A DNA stretch of 64,000 bases from Amycolatopsis bullii (GCF_014654205.1 NZ_BNAW01000048.1:1-64000), one strand, 5' to 3'; shown: positions 46,059-55,159, numbered from the stretch's first letter. Made by a program: numbers and translations. Notes: generated by a model from the letters alone, not told the origin.

Positions 46059-47191
46059 CGCAGGAATCGGTACGCACCATCTACGCCGGTGAGCCGCCGA
46101 CCCGGTTCGCCCGCGGCTGGCACTGCCTCGGCCTGGCGGAGAACTTCCGCGACGGGAAACCGCACGCGATCACCGCGTTCGGCACGAAGCTCGTGGTGTG
46201 GGCGGACTCGGCGGGCGAGCTGCACGTGCTCGACGGCTACTGCCGGCACATGGGCGGCGACCTCACCCAGGGCACGGTGAAGGGCGACGAGGTCGCCTGC
46301 CCGTTCCACGACTGGCGCTGGAACGGCAAGGGCAAGTGCGTGTCGATCCCCTACGCCAAGCGGGTTCCGCTGCGCGCGCGGACGCGGTCGTGGACGTCGG
46401 AGGTGCAGAACGGGCAGCTGCTCGTCTGGCACGACCCGGAAGGCAACCCGCCCCCCGCGGAGCTGGCGATCCCGCGGATCGAGGCCGCCTACAGCGACGA
46501 GTGGAGCAACTGGACCTGGGACGAGATCTTCATCGACGGCTCCAACTGCCGCGAGATCATCGACAACGTCGTGGACATGGCCCACTTCTTCTACATCCAC
46601 TACGCCTACCCGACTTACTTCAAGAACGTGTTCGAAGGCCACATCGCCACGCAGTACCTCAACACCAAGGGCCGCCCGGACATGGGCATGGCGTCGAACT
46701 ACGGCGGCGAGGAGAACCTGCTGCGGTCGGAGGCGTCGTACTTCGGGCCGTCGTACATGATCAACAAGCTGGTGAACTCGTTCCAGGGCTACGAAATCGA
46801 GAGCGTGCTCATCAACTGCCACTACCCCGTCACGCCGACGTCGTTCGTGCTGCAGTACGGCATGAAGGTGCGGAAGCCGCCGGGCATCTCCGACGAGCAC
46901 GCGGACAAGATCGCCGCGAAGCTGGCCCGCGGGATCGGCGCGGGGTTCCTGCAGGACGTCGAGATCTGGAAGCACAAGACCCAGATCGACAACCCGCTGC
47001 TGTGCGAAGAGGACGGTCCGGTCTACCAGCTGCGCCGGTGGTACCAGCAGTTCTACGTCGACGCCGCCGACGTCACCGAGGACATGACCCGGCGCTTCGA
47101 GTTCGAAGTGGACACTTCGAAGGCGAACGAGGCGTGGGCGGCGGAGGTCGCGGAGAACCTGGCGCGGCAGAAGACCGAGGCGGAAGTGTGA
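46055..47191 (+). CDS. kshA: 3-ketosteroid 9alpha-monooxygenase, oxygenase KshA
   Basis: 378 aa Rieske non-heme iron oxygenase. [2Fe-2S] ligands Cys63, His65, Cys82, His85 (CRH...CPFH); mononuclear iron ligands His177, His182 and Asp301 (NVVDMAHFFYIH and LQDVEIWKHK). Very close to mycobacterial KshA. Hydroxylates ADD/AD or the CoA esters at C9, causing ring B to open. ATGA overlap with kstD, and 4-nt overlap with the next small gene. Confidence 0.95.
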   Translation: MTQESVRTIYAGEPPTRFARGWHCLGLAENFRDGKPHAITAFGTKLVVWADSAGELHVLDGYCRHMGGDLTQGTVKGDEVACPFHDWRWNGKGKCVSIPYAKRVPLRARTRSWTSEVQNGQLLVWHDPEGNPPPAELAIPRIEAAYSDEWSNWTWDEIFIDGSNCREIIDNVVDMAHFFYIHYAYPTYFKNVFEGHIATQYLNTKGRPDMGMASNYGGEENLLRSEASYFGPSYMINKLVNSFQGYEIESVLINCHYPVTPTSFVLQYGMKVRKPPGISDEHADKIAAKLARGIGAGFLQDVEIWKHKTQIDNPLLCEEDGPVYQLRRWYQQFYVDAADVTEDMTRRFEFEVDTSKANEAWAAEVAENLARQKTEAEV

Positions 47192-47445
47192 CCACCGCCG
47201 AGCAGACCGAGTTCCTCTCGGGCGGCCTGCGGCCGCACGAGTGCCGCAGCTGCGGGACGTGCGTGCTGGTGAAGAAGAACAGCATCCAGCACACGAGCAT
47301 CCAGTGGACCAGCCGGCCCGCCGACTCCTGCCCGGTGTTCGCGGACGCCGACGGCCCGTCGGCGTTGCTCGACACGTGCCCGAAGCTGTCCGACAGCATC
47401 GCCGACGCCGTGCGCGAAGGCACGCTGGCGGTGGCCGATGGCTGA
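47188..47445 (+). CDS. small Cys-rich protein between kshA and kshB
   Basis: 85 aa, unrecognised. A short motif CRSCGTC lies at 18-24 (HECRSCGTCVLVKKNS), with two further Cys in SCPVF and DTCPKL; four or five Cys could bind a metal or an iron-sulfur cluster. No signal peptide. GTG start overlapping the kshA stop; the 3' end overlaps kshB by 8 nt. Its place inside the tightly coupled ksh unit suggests a link to electron transfer or cluster assembly for KshAB. No function is claimed. Confidence 0.75.
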   Translation: MTTAEQTEFLSGGLRPHECRSCGTCVLVKKNSIQHTSIQWTSRPADSCPVFADADGPSALLDTCPKLSDSIADAVREGTLAVADG

Positions 47446-48469
47446 GCGGGTCTACACGCTGACCGTCGCCGACGTCGTCGTCGAAACGCCGGACGCGCGC
47501 TCGGTGGTCTTCGAGATCCCGCCCGAGCACGCCTCTGCTTTTGCTTATTCGGCGGGACAGTTCCTGACCTTGAAGATCCCCAGCGAGCAGACCGGCTCGG
47601 TGGCACGGTGCTACTCGCTGTCGAGCGCGCCGCACGAGAACCGCGTGCAGGTGACGGTCAAGCGGACCGACGGCGGGTACGGGTCGAGCTGGATCTGCTC
47701 GTCGTTGCGGCCGGGGATGCAGGTCGACGTGCTGGCGCCGGCCGGGGTGTTCTGCCCGGCTTCGGTGGACGAGGACTTCCTACTCTTCGCCGGCGGCAGT
47801 GGCATCACGCCGGTGATGGCGATCCTCAAGACGGCACTGGAGACCGGTTCCGGCCGGGTCGTGCTGGTCTACGCCAACCGCGACGAACGCTCGGTGATCT
47901 TCGCGGGCGAGCTGTCGGCGCTGGCCAAGCGGTACGGCGACCGGCTGGTGGTCGTGCACTGGCTGGAGAGCGTGCAGGGGCTGCCGGACGTCTCGCAGCT
48001 GCGCGGGCTGGCTTCGGCGTACACCTCGCACGAGGCTTTCCTGTGCGGGCCGGCGCCGTTCATGGCGGCCGTGCGGGAGGCGCTCGGGCAGCTCGGGGTG
48101 CCGCGGGAGCGGGTGCACATCGAGAAGTTCACGTCGCTGACCGGGAACCCGTTCGAAGAGACCGTCGAGGTCGTCGAGGAGCCTTCGGACGAAGCACCGG
48201 CGTCGCTGACGGTGACCCTCGACGGGGAGACGCGGTCGATGGGGTGGCCGCGCCAGCGGAAGCTCCTCGACCACCTGCTGGGCGCGGGCATGGACGCGCC
48301 CTATTCGTGCCGGGAGGGGCAGTGCAGCGCGTGCGCTTGCCGGGTGGTGTCCGGCGAGGTGAAGATGCTGCACAACGAGGTCCTCGACGCCGAGGACATG
48401 GCGGACGGCATCGTGCTGGCCTGCCAGTCGCTGCCGGTCACCGACGAGGTCTCGATCAGCTACGAATAG
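47438..48469 (+). CDS. kshB: 3-ketosteroid 9alpha-monooxygenase, reductase KshB
   Basis: 343 aa. FNR-type FAD domain (RCYSLSSAPHE), NAD domain (GGSGITPVMAILK), and a C-terminal plant-type [2Fe-2S] ferredoxin with Cys291-x4-Cys296-x2-Cys299-x29-Cys329. Passes electrons from NADH to KshA. ATG at 47438. In M. tuberculosis kshB (Rv3571) lies beside hsaA, apart from kshA; here both parts are in one operon. Confidence 0.94.
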   Translation: MAERVYTLTVADVVVETPDARSVVFEIPPEHASAFAYSAGQFLTLKIPSEQTGSVARCYSLSSAPHENRVQVTVKRTDGGYGSSWICSSLRPGMQVDVLAPAGVFCPASVDEDFLLFAGGSGITPVMAILKTALETGSGRVVLVYANRDERSVIFAGELSALAKRYGDRLVVVHWLESVQGLPDVSQLRGLASAYTSHEAFLCGPAPFMAAVREALGQLGVPRERVHIEKFTSLTGNPFEETVEVVEEPSDEAPASLTVTLDGETRSMGWPRQRKLLDHLLGAGMDAPYSCREGQCSACACRVVSGEVKMLHNEVLDAEDMADGIVLACQSLPVTDEVSISYE

Positions 48470-48478
48470 GGAGCTTCC

Positions 48479-49327
48479 GTGCCCATCGACCCCGCGGTCG
48501 CCATCGGTGCCGAGATCGGCGAAGTGACCTTCGCCTGGACGTCGTCGGACGTGCTGCTGTACCACCTCGCGCTCGGCGCGGGCCCGGACGAGCTGCGGTA
48601 CACCTACGAGCAGGACCTCGTGGTGCTGCCGACGTTCGCGACGGTCGCGGCGAACCTGCGTGTCTTCGACCCGCCCGCGGTGTCGTTCCCCGGGGTGGAG
48701 ATCGACCTGGCGAAGGTGCTGCACGGCAAGCAGGAGATCACGCTGCACCAGCCGATCCCGACGTCCGGCAAGGCGGTGGCGCGGTCGCGGGTCGCGGACG
48801 TGTACGACAAGGGCAAGGCGGCGGTGGTCGTCCAGGAGGTCTCGGTCACGTCCTCGTCGGGTGATCCACTGTGGACGGCCCGGTCGAGCATCTTCGCCCG
48901 TGGCGAGGGCGGGTTCGGTGGCTCGCGCGGGCCTTCGGATCGGGTTTCCTGTCCTCCGCGGGAGCCGGACTTCGTCTTCGAGACGCCGACGTTGCCGCAG
49001 CAGGCGCTGCTGTACCGGCTGTGCGGCGACCGGAACCCGCTGCACGCGGACCCGGCGTTCGCCCGGGCGGCGGGGTTCGACCGGCCGATCCTGCACGGGC
49101 TGTGCACGTACGGGATCGTCGCGCGGGTGCTGGTGAACGAGTTACTGGACGGCGACCCGGCCCGGGTGGCGTCGTTCGCGACGAAGTTCGCCGGCGTGGT
49201 GTTCCCGGGCGAGACGCTGCGGATCCGGGTGTGGCGGTCCGGCAGCGAGCTCCTGGTGACCACGTCGGCGGTCGAGCGGGACGACGCGCCGGTGCTGGCG
49301 GACACGGTGCTGGTGTCCACTCCCTGA
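48479..49327 (+). CDS. hsd4B: MaoC-like enoyl-CoA hydratase, Hsd4B-like (Rv3538)
   Basis: 282 aa, double hot-dog hydratase 2 fold. The active-site segment RLCGDRNPLHADPAFA with Asp and His is followed by HGLCTYG. Strong similarity to Rv3538 (286 aa), which lies directly after kstD in M. tuberculosis. Acts as (R)-specific enoyl-CoA hydratase on steroid side-chain CoA esters (known for the family; substrate inferred). GTG start 9 nt after kshB. Confidence 0.9.
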   Translation: MPIDPAVAIGAEIGEVTFAWTSSDVLLYHLALGAGPDELRYTYEQDLVVLPTFATVAANLRVFDPPAVSFPGVEIDLAKVLHGKQEITLHQPIPTSGKAVARSRVADVYDKGKAAVVVQEVSVTSSSGDPLWTARSSIFARGEGGFGGSRGPSDRVSCPPREPDFVFETPTLPQQALLYRLCGDRNPLHADPAFARAAGFDRPILHGLCTYGIVARVLVNELLDGDPARVASFATKFAGVVFPGETLRIRVWRSGSELLVTTSAVERDDAPVLADTVLVSTP

Positions 49328-49358
49328 ACGCCGGTCTTCCGCCCGCTACCGTGGAGGG

Positions 49359-49814
49359 GTGACTTCGGAATACTTCGTGGTGCGGGGAACGGTCGAGCCA
49401 GGCGACAAGCGCGGCCGTGAGCTGGGCTTTCCCACGGCGAACATCGCCTTGAGCGACCAGGCCGGCTCGCTGGGCGACGGGGTGTGGGCGGGCTGGATCG
49501 GCCGGGCGGACGGTTCCCGCCTGCCGGCGGCGATTTCGGTCGGCCGCCGCCCGACGTACTACGGCGCGGACGGCTACCGGCTGCTGGAGGCCCATGTCCT
49601 GGACTTCTCGGGTGACCTGTACGGCGAGACGCTGGTGGTGTGGCTGGGGTCCCACCTGCGCAACCAGGAGAAGTACGCCTCGGCGGAGGATCTGATCACG
49701 GCGCTCAAGAAGGACATCGCGGCGGCGGCCCAGTGGACGGCGGAGAACCCGGCGGCTTCGCTGCCTGAGCCCGGGGAAAGCGGGCTGGGCGAGGTGCGGC
49801 GGGTCACGGGCTGA
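49359..49814 (+). CDS. stand-alone riboflavin kinase domain protein
   Basis: 151 aa, only the riboflavin kinase module of RibF: KRGRELGFPTANIAL (nucleotide loop) and ISVGRRPTYYGADGYRLLEAHVLDF with the catalytic Glu. The FAD synthetase part is missing, so the product would be FMN. GTG start, 31 nt after hsd4B, so probably the last gene of the kstD operon, where flavoenzymes (KstD, KshB) and FMN-using HsaAB are made. Confidence 0.85.
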   Translation: MTSEYFVVRGTVEPGDKRGRELGFPTANIALSDQAGSLGDGVWAGWIGRADGSRLPAAISVGRRPTYYGADGYRLLEAHVLDFSGDLYGETLVVWLGSHLRNQEKYASAEDLITALKKDIAAAAQWTAENPAASLPEPGESGLGEVRRVTG

Positions 49815-49825
49815 GGTCTGCGTGC

Positions 49826-50374
49826 TCACAAAGCCGAGGCCAGCAGCATGTACCCCATCCCGGCCCCCATCGCCGCCCGGCACACCGCCCGCGACGCGTG
49901 GCCCGAGTCCGCCCCCACTCCCGCCGAGCCGCGCACCACCAGCACCCCCGACCAAGCCGCGTCGGCCACGAAATAGCCCGCCGCCAGCACTGCGATCAGC
50001 GGCAACGCCAGCCGGGCGTCCATTCCCGGCATCGTCAGCCATGGCCCGTGGTCCATCCCTCCGTGCGGCATCGCCGTCACCATGTACAGCATCGCCGCCG
50101 CCGAGAGGGCGTGGTGCGCGCACGTCCGGCGGCGCCACCAGGCCACCGCGAACCAGCCCGTCGTCAGGACCAGCACCGCCTGCCAGCCCGCCGCCGGGAT
50201 CGGGCCGCCGACCGGCGACACCATCGCCACCATGGCCACCACCAGCAGCAGCTCCGCCAGGTCGCCGTGGCGCACCCCAGCACCCAGCCGCCCGTAGTCG
50301 AGTCGGACCAGGCGCAGCACGCAGGGCAGCACCAGCGCCGCGAACAGCGCCGTCAAAGCCCAGTCGACCGCCAT
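49826..50374 (-). CDS. DUF5134 multi-pass membrane protein
   Basis: 182 aa with five hydrophobic segments and His residues at CAHHALSAAAMLYMVTAMPHGGMDHG, a His/Met-rich loop as seen in DUF5134 proteins found near copper genes. Role unknown; copper handling is a guess. ATG at 50374. Convergent with the riboflavin kinase gene (11 nt). Confidence 0.8.
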   Translation of the reverse strand: MAVDWALTALFAALVLPCVLRLVRLDYGRLGAGVRHGDLAELLLVVAMVAMVSPVGGPIPAAGWQAVLVLTTGWFAVAWWRRRTCAHHALSAAAMLYMVTAMPHGGMDHGPWLTMPGMDARLALPLIAVLAAGYFVADAAWSGVLVVRGSAGVGADSGHASRAVCRAAMGAGMGYMLLASAL

Positions 50375-50454
50375 CGGCCTCACTCTCCGTCGTGGGTGGT
50401 GTCTCCACCGTGACACCCACGCCGGCCGGGCACCAGCCGTCATTGAGGTGACAC

Positions 50455-51624
50455 TCAGTCACCCGTCAGGATGAGTCCGCTGGTCGGCACGCCCGTCCCC
50501 GCCGTGACCAGCACCCGCGACGCGCTCGCGACCTGGTTGGCCGCCGTGCCACGGATCTGGCGGACGCCCTCCGCGATGCCGTTCATGCCGTGGATGTAGG
50601 CCTCGCCGAGCTGGCCGCCGTGCGGGTTGAGCGGCAGCGCGCCGTCGAGCTCCAGCGCCCCGTCGGCGATGAAGTCCTTCGCCTCGCCGCGCCCGCAGAA
50701 ACCCAGTTCCTCCAGCTGCATCAGCACATACGGCGTGAAGTGGTCGTACAGCACGGCAACGTCCACATCGGACGGACCGAGCCCGGACTGCGCCCACAGC
50801 TGCCTGCCCACGACGCCCATCTCCGGCAGCGCGGCCAGGTCGTCGCGGTAGTAGCTGGTCATCACGTACTGGTCCGGCCCGCTCCCCTGCGCCGCCGCGG
50901 CGATCACCGCCGGCGGCCGCGCCAGGTCGCGCGCCCGCGCCGCGCTGGTGACGACCAGCGCCACTCCGCCGTCGCTCTCCTGGCAGCAGTCGAGCAGGTG
51001 CAGCGGTTCGGCCACCCAGCGCGACGCCTGGTGCTCCGCCAGGGTGATGGGCCGCCCGTGGAACCACGCGTTCGGGTTGGTCGCCGCGTGCTTGCGGTCG
51101 ACCACCGCGACGCGCCCGAAGTCCTCGCTCGTCGCCCCGTAGTCGTGCAGGTAACGCTGCGCCACCATGGCCACCGTCGCCGCCGGGGTCGCGATGCCCA
51201 TCGGGTAGTGGAACGCGTTGTCCACGCCCGAGGAGTTGACCTGACCGGCCGCCGCGGAGGACACCTGGCCGAAGCGGTGGCCGGAGCGCTCGTTGAACGC
51301 CCGGTACGCGACGACGACGTCCGCGACGCCGGTCGCCACCGCCATCGCCGCCTGCTGCACGGTCGCCGCCGCGGCCCCGCCGCCGTAGTGGATCCGGCTG
51401 AAGAACTTCAGCTCGGGGATGCCCAGTTCGCGCGCGACCGCGATCTCCGCGTTGCCGTCCATGGTGAACGACACGAGCCCGTCCACATCGGACGGGCGAA
51501 GCCCGGCATCGGCGAGTGCGTGGGAGATGCATTCGGCCGCCAGCCGCAGTTCACTGCGCCCGGAGTCCTTCGAGAACTCCGTCGCGCCGATCCCGGCGAT
51601 CGCCGCCTTGCCCGAGAGCGTCAC
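50455..51624 (-). CDS. ltp2: thiolase-fold aldolase Ltp2
   Basis: 389 aa, thiolase fold, matching Rv3540c. The loop where thiolases hold the Cys reads FFSRIHYGGGAAAATVQQA, without Cys, in line with its known role as a retro-aldolase that releases propionyl-CoA from the C22 hydroxy ester and forms AD-type ketosteroid. It needs the DUF35 part of ChsH2. GTG start at 51624 overlaps chsH1 by 4 nt. Last gene of the chsE1-chsE2-chsH2-chsH1-ltp2 operon. Confidence 0.92.
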   Translation of the reverse strand: MTLSGKAAIAGIGATEFSKDSGRSELRLAAECISHALADAGLRPSDVDGLVSFTMDGNAEIAVARELGIPELKFFSRIHYGGGAAAATVQQAAMAVATGVADVVVAYRAFNERSGHRFGQVSSAAAGQVNSSGVDNAFHYPMGIATPAATVAMVAQRYLHDYGATSEDFGRVAVVDRKHAATNPNAWFHGRPITLAEHQASRWVAEPLHLLDCCQESDGGVALVVTSAARARDLARPPAVIAAAAQGSGPDQYVMTSYYRDDLAALPEMGVVGRQLWAQSGLGPSDVDVAVLYDHFTPYVLMQLEELGFCGRGEAKDFIADGALELDGALPLNPHGGQLGEAYIHGMNGIAEGVRQIRGTAANQVASASRVLVTAGTGVPTSGLILTGD

Positions 51625-52007
51625 GGCAGGGTCACCTCCACGGTCCCGGCGACGTGCTCGCCGAGACTGTCCACACCGGACACCGAAACCACGACGTCCC
51701 GCCCGGAACAGGAAACCACGCGGCCGGTGAACGTCAGCGTGTCGTAGGCGTAGCACGGCACGCCGAGCCGGATCTTGATCGACCGGATCAGCGCCTCGGG
51801 CCCGGCCCACTCGGAGACGAACCGCTGGACCAGGCCGGTGTCGGTGAGGATGTTGAGGAAGATGTCCTTCGAGCCGCGGGCCACCGCCGAGTCGCGGTCG
51901 TGGTGGACGTCCTGGAAGTCCCGGGTGGCCAGCGCCGTGCTGACCACGAACGTCGGCGTCGCCTCGATCGTCAGCGGCGGCAGTTCGGTCCCTTCGGCGA
52001 CGGTCAT
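51621..52007 (-). CDS. chsH1: steroid enoyl-CoA hydratase subunit ChsH1
   Basis: 128 aa single hot-dog protein (MaoC-like) with DFQDVHHDRDSAVARGSKDIF carrying the hydratase Asp/His pattern. In M. tuberculosis ChsH1 (Rv3541c) pairs with ChsH2 as a heteromeric hydratase for the C22 enoyl-CoA with a 3-carbon side chain. ATGA overlap with chsH2. Confidence 0.92.
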   Translation of the reverse strand: MTVAEGTELPPLTIEATPTFVVSTALATRDFQDVHHDRDSAVARGSKDIFLNILTDTGLVQRFVSEWAGPEALIRSIKIRLGVPCYAYDTLTFTGRVVSCSGRDVVVSVSGVDSLGEHVAGTVEVTLP

Positions 52008-52912
52008 CGGGCCACCTTCCACGCGGGCAGGGTCAGCTCGGCGTCCACCTCGACGAACGCCGCGACCACCGGCAGTCCGATGTGGACTTCCTCCGGCGAG
52101 GCGTCCAGGAGCTCGGCCATCACGCGGACCCCTTCTTCGAGTTCCACCAGGGCCACCACGAACGGCAGCTGCTTGCCCGGCACCGCCGGGTGGTGGTGCA
52201 CGACGTAGGAGTACACGGTCCCGCGGCCACTGGCGACGACGTAGTCGGGTTTGGTGTCCAGCGAGCCGTCGGGCGGCATCGGCCCGGGCGGGTGCCGCAG
52301 CGTCTCGCCCCAGCGCTGGATCCTCAGCTCGCCTTCGCGCAGGCCGTCCCAGAAGAATTCCGTGTCCCGGCTGATCACCGGCCGCAGCACCGGCGCGGGC
52401 GGCGGCTTCGGGGCGGGCGGGCGGAACTTGAGCACCCGGAACATCATTTCGGCGACGGCCTCGTCGCCGACGTACCAGGTCATCCGCGTGGTGACGAACC
52501 AGCCTTCGCCCAAGGCGGTTTTCTTGGGCCCGACGACGTTCTCCAGCCGCGTCCGCGCCTCGACCTGTTCTCCCGGCCGCAGGTAGCGGTGGTAGGTCTG
52601 CTCGGAGTTCGTCGCGACGACGGACGTGAACCCGGCTTCGTCCAGGAGCTCCATCATCAGGCCCAGGGGGTCGTCGGAGCCGCGCGGGACGTTCAGGCCG
52701 CCCATCGTCCACACCTGCGCCATCGCGGGCGGCGCGACAAGTCCCTTGTGGACGCTGGTGGCGGCGTACTCGGGGTCGGTGTAGACGGGGTTGCGGTCCC
52801 CGATCGCCTCGACCCAGTTGTTGACCATGGCCTGGTTGACCGGATCGCGCGCCAGGCGCGGCGCGCACTCCCCGCGTGCCGCGATCGCCGCGGCGGCCTC
52901 TTCGATGTTCAT
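52004..52912 (-). CDS. chsH2: steroid enoyl-CoA hydratase/DUF35 subunit ChsH2
   Basis: 302 aa: MaoC-like hot-dog domain (about 25-155; NWVEAIGDRNPVYTDPEYA) and a C-terminal DUF35 OB-fold (about 175-300; FFWDGLREGELRIQRWGETLRHP and following). The DUF35 zinc-ribbon cysteines are lost, as LRIQRWGETLRHPP shows, unlike in the DUF35 protein at 5209. The hot-dog part pairs with ChsH1 and the DUF35 part with Ltp2. ATG at 52912, ATGA overlap with chsE2. Confidence 0.93.
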   Translation of the reverse strand: MNIEEAAAAIAARGECAPRLARDPVNQAMVNNWVEAIGDRNPVYTDPEYAATSVHKGLVAPPAMAQVWTMGGLNVPRGSDDPLGLMMELLDEAGFTSVVATNSEQTYHRYLRPGEQVEARTRLENVVGPKKTALGEGWFVTTRMTWYVGDEAVAEMMFRVLKFRPPAPKPPPAPVLRPVISRDTEFFWDGLREGELRIQRWGETLRHPPGPMPPDGSLDTKPDYVVASGRGTVYSYVVHHHPAVPGKQLPFVVALVELEEGVRVMAELLDASPEEVHIGLPVVAAFVEVDAELTLPAWKVAR

Positions 52913-54063
52913 CGTGGCACCCTCGGCAGGCCCAGGCCGATCGAGGCGATCAGCTCCCGTTGGATTTCGCTGACGCCGCCGCCGAACGTCAGCACGATGT
53001 TGCGTTTCGCGGTGAGGTCGAGCCATTCGGCGAGCTCGGCGGTGTCCGGATCGGACAGGTCACCGTGCCGCCCGACAACTTCTTCGAGGTTCCGGCCGAT
53101 CCGCTGGATGGCCTCGGAGCTGAACACCTTGGTCGCCGACGCGTCGGCCACGCCCACCGGCGCGCTCGCCGACGACACCGCGACCTGCCAGTTCAGCAGT
53201 TCGTTCACCCGCGTCACGGCCAGTGCCTCGGCAAGCACGGCGCGCACGTCGGCCAGGTCCAGCAGGCCGTGCGCGCTCGCCCAGGCGCGAACGCGGTCGT
53301 ACAGGCCGCCGATCCGGCCGGCGGGCCCGAGCATGACGCGCTCGTGGTTGAGCTGGGTCGTGATCAGCCGCCAGCCCGCGTTTTCCTGCCCCACCAAGCG
53401 GTTCGCCGGCACGCGGACGTCCGAATAGTACGTCGCGTTGACGTGATGGGCGCCGTCGCAGGTGATGATCGGTGTCCAGGAGTAGCCGGGGTCGCTCGTG
53501 TCGACGATGAGGATCGAGATGCCTTTGTGCTTCGGCGCGTCCGGCGCGGTCCGCACGGCCAGCCAGACGTAGTCGGCGTCGTGGCCGCCGGTGGTGAAGA
53601 TCTTCTGGCCGTTGACGACGTAGGAGTCGCCGTCGCGCACCGCCGTCGTCCGCAGCGACGCGAGGTCGGTGCCCGCTTCCGGTTCGCTGTACCCGATCGC
53701 GAAGTGGATCTCCCCCGCCAGGATCTTCGGCAGGAAGAAGGACTTCTGCTCGTCCGTGCCGAACTCCTGCAGCGTCGGCCCGACCGTCTGCAGCGTGACC
53801 GAGGGCAACTGGACGTCGGCCCGCGCGGCCTCGTCGACGAACAGGTGCTGTTCGATCCCGCCGAAGCCCTGGCCGCCGTATTCGACCGGCCAGCCGACGC
53901 CGAGCCGGCCGTCGCGGCCCATCCGGCGGACGATCTCGCGGAACACCGGCCCGTGCCGCTCGCGCCGCATCGCCCGGCGTTCCCCGGGGCTGATCAGCCC
54001 GGCGAAGTATTCGCGCAGTTCGGCGCGCAGCTGCCGTTGCGCCGCGGTCAGTTCGACGTGCAT
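52909..54063 (-). CDS. chsE2: steroid acyl-CoA dehydrogenase subunit ChsE2 (FadE29)
   Basis: 384 aa (Rv3543c 387 aa). ACAD fold: FAIGYSEPEAGTDLASLRTTAVRDGD, then GQKIFTTGGHDADYVWLA and WRLITTQLNHERVMLGPAGR. With ChsE1 it forms an alpha2beta2 dehydrogenase for the 3-carbon sterol side chain, with shared active sites. ATG at 54063 matches the family start (MHVELT against MFIDLT); a GTG at 54072 would overlap the chsE1 stop. Confidence 0.93.
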   Translation of the reverse strand: MHVELTAAQRQLRAELREYFAGLISPGERRAMRRERHGPVFREIVRRMGRDGRLGVGWPVEYGGQGFGGIEQHLFVDEAARADVQLPSVTLQTVGPTLQEFGTDEQKSFFLPKILAGEIHFAIGYSEPEAGTDLASLRTTAVRDGDSYVVNGQKIFTTGGHDADYVWLAVRTAPDAPKHKGISILIVDTSDPGYSWTPIITCDGAHHVNATYYSDVRVPANRLVGQENAGWRLITTQLNHERVMLGPAGRIGGLYDRVRAWASAHGLLDLADVRAVLAEALAVTRVNELLNWQVAVSSASAPVGVADASATKVFSSEAIQRIGRNLEEVVGRHGDLSDPDTAELAEWLDLTAKRNIVLTFGGGVSEIQRELIASIGLGLPRVPR

Positions 54064-54068
54064 CCCGC

Positions 54069-55118
54069 TCACCCCGCCACTCGTTCGCCGAGCCTGCCGA
54101 GCCGGTGCGCGGCCCCGCCGAGCGCCCGGCCGAGATCCTTGACCGCCGACGAATACCGGTGCAGCGGGTAGGTTTCGTCGACGCCGATCCCGCCGTGCAG
54201 GTGGTGGCAGGTCGCCAGCGCGACCGGTGCCTGCGCGGCGAACCAGTAGGCGGCGACGTCCAGTTCGGCGTCCGCGTCGAGGCCCGAAGCCAGCCGCCAC
54301 ACCGCGGAGGTCGCGGCGAGGTGCACGGTCCGCGCGGCCACGTAGACGTCGGCGATCTGGCCCGCCACGGCCTGGAAGGCGGAGAGAGGCCGGCCGAACT
54401 GGGTCCGCTCGCCGACGTGCTTGACGGTCAGCGCCAGCGCGCCGGCCAGGAGGCCGTCGCCGAACGCGAGGGCGCCGGCCAGCGCGAACCGGTGCAGCGC
54501 CGCGACCGCGCCGCGGTCGAACAGGAGGTCCGTTTCCGCGACGGCGACGTCGTCGAGCCGGACGGTGTACTCGGGGGTCCCGGCCGAGGTGGGCGTCGGG
54601 ACGAGCGTGACGCCGTCGGCCCGCGGGTCGACGAGGTAGACGGCGCTGCCGTGGGCGGTGGTCACCGGCGTGAGGATCCGGGTGGCTTCGGCGGCGTACG
54701 GGACAGCGGTCTTCACGCCGCTGATCAGCCACTTCCCGTCTCCGGCCCGCGCGGTCACGGCGGGCTCGGCGACCAGCGGCGCGGACGGCTCGTGCAGGGC
54801 CGCGGTGAGCAGCGCGTCCCCGGCCGCGACCGCCGGCAGCAGCTCCGCGCGCTGGGCGGGGGTGCCGAGCGACTCGATCGGCAGGACGCCCAGTGCGAGC
54901 GCGGCGTACGCAGGCGCCGGGGCGGCGGCCCGGCCGACCTCGGTCAGGATTTGCGCGACCTCCGCGACGCCCAGGCCGTCGCCTTCCAGCTCCGGGGGCA
55001 GCGCCAGGGCGAGCAAGCCCGACGAGGCGAGCGCGCGCCAGGGATCGTCTTGCGACCCCAGTACTTTCGCGGCGAGGGCGGCGATTTCGGTCTGCGTATC
55101 GTCAAGGGCGAAGTCCAC
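54069..55118 (-). CDS. chsE1: steroid acyl-CoA dehydrogenase subunit ChsE1 (FadE28)
   Basis: 349 aa, shortened ACAD-like protein (Rv3544c). FTQ-type segment GERTQFGRPLSAFQAVAGQIADVYVAA and C-terminal HHLHGGIGVDETYPLHRYSSAVKDL are kept. Partner of ChsE2. GTG start at 55118 with GGAGGA 7 nt upstream. First gene of the igr-type operon, KstR box 28 nt upstream. Confidence 0.93.
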   Translation of the reverse strand: MDFALDDTQTEIAALAAKVLGSQDDPWRALASSGLLALALPPELEGDGLGVAEVAQILTEVGRAAAPAPAYAALALGVLPIESLGTPAQRAELLPAVAAGDALLTAALHEPSAPLVAEPAVTARAGDGKWLISGVKTAVPYAAEATRILTPVTTAHGSAVYLVDPRADGVTLVPTPTSAGTPEYTVRLDDVAVAETDLLFDRGAVAALHRFALAGALAFGDGLLAGALALTVKHVGERTQFGRPLSAFQAVAGQIADVYVAARTVHLAATSAVWRLASGLDADAELDVAAYWFAAQAPVALATCHHLHGGIGVDETYPLHRYSSAVKDLGRALGGAAHRLGRLGERVAG

Positions 55119-55145
55119 GCCTGTCCTCCGGATCGGGCGCAATAT

Positions 55146-55159
55146 TGAAACCTGTTCTA
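55146..55159. promoter_or_regulatory. KstR operator of the igr-type operon
   Basis: TGAAACCTGTTCTA fits TnnAACnnGTTnnA fully. It lies in the gap between chsE1 (minus) and the alpha/beta hydrolase at 55206 (plus), so it may also control the latter. Confidence 0.85.
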
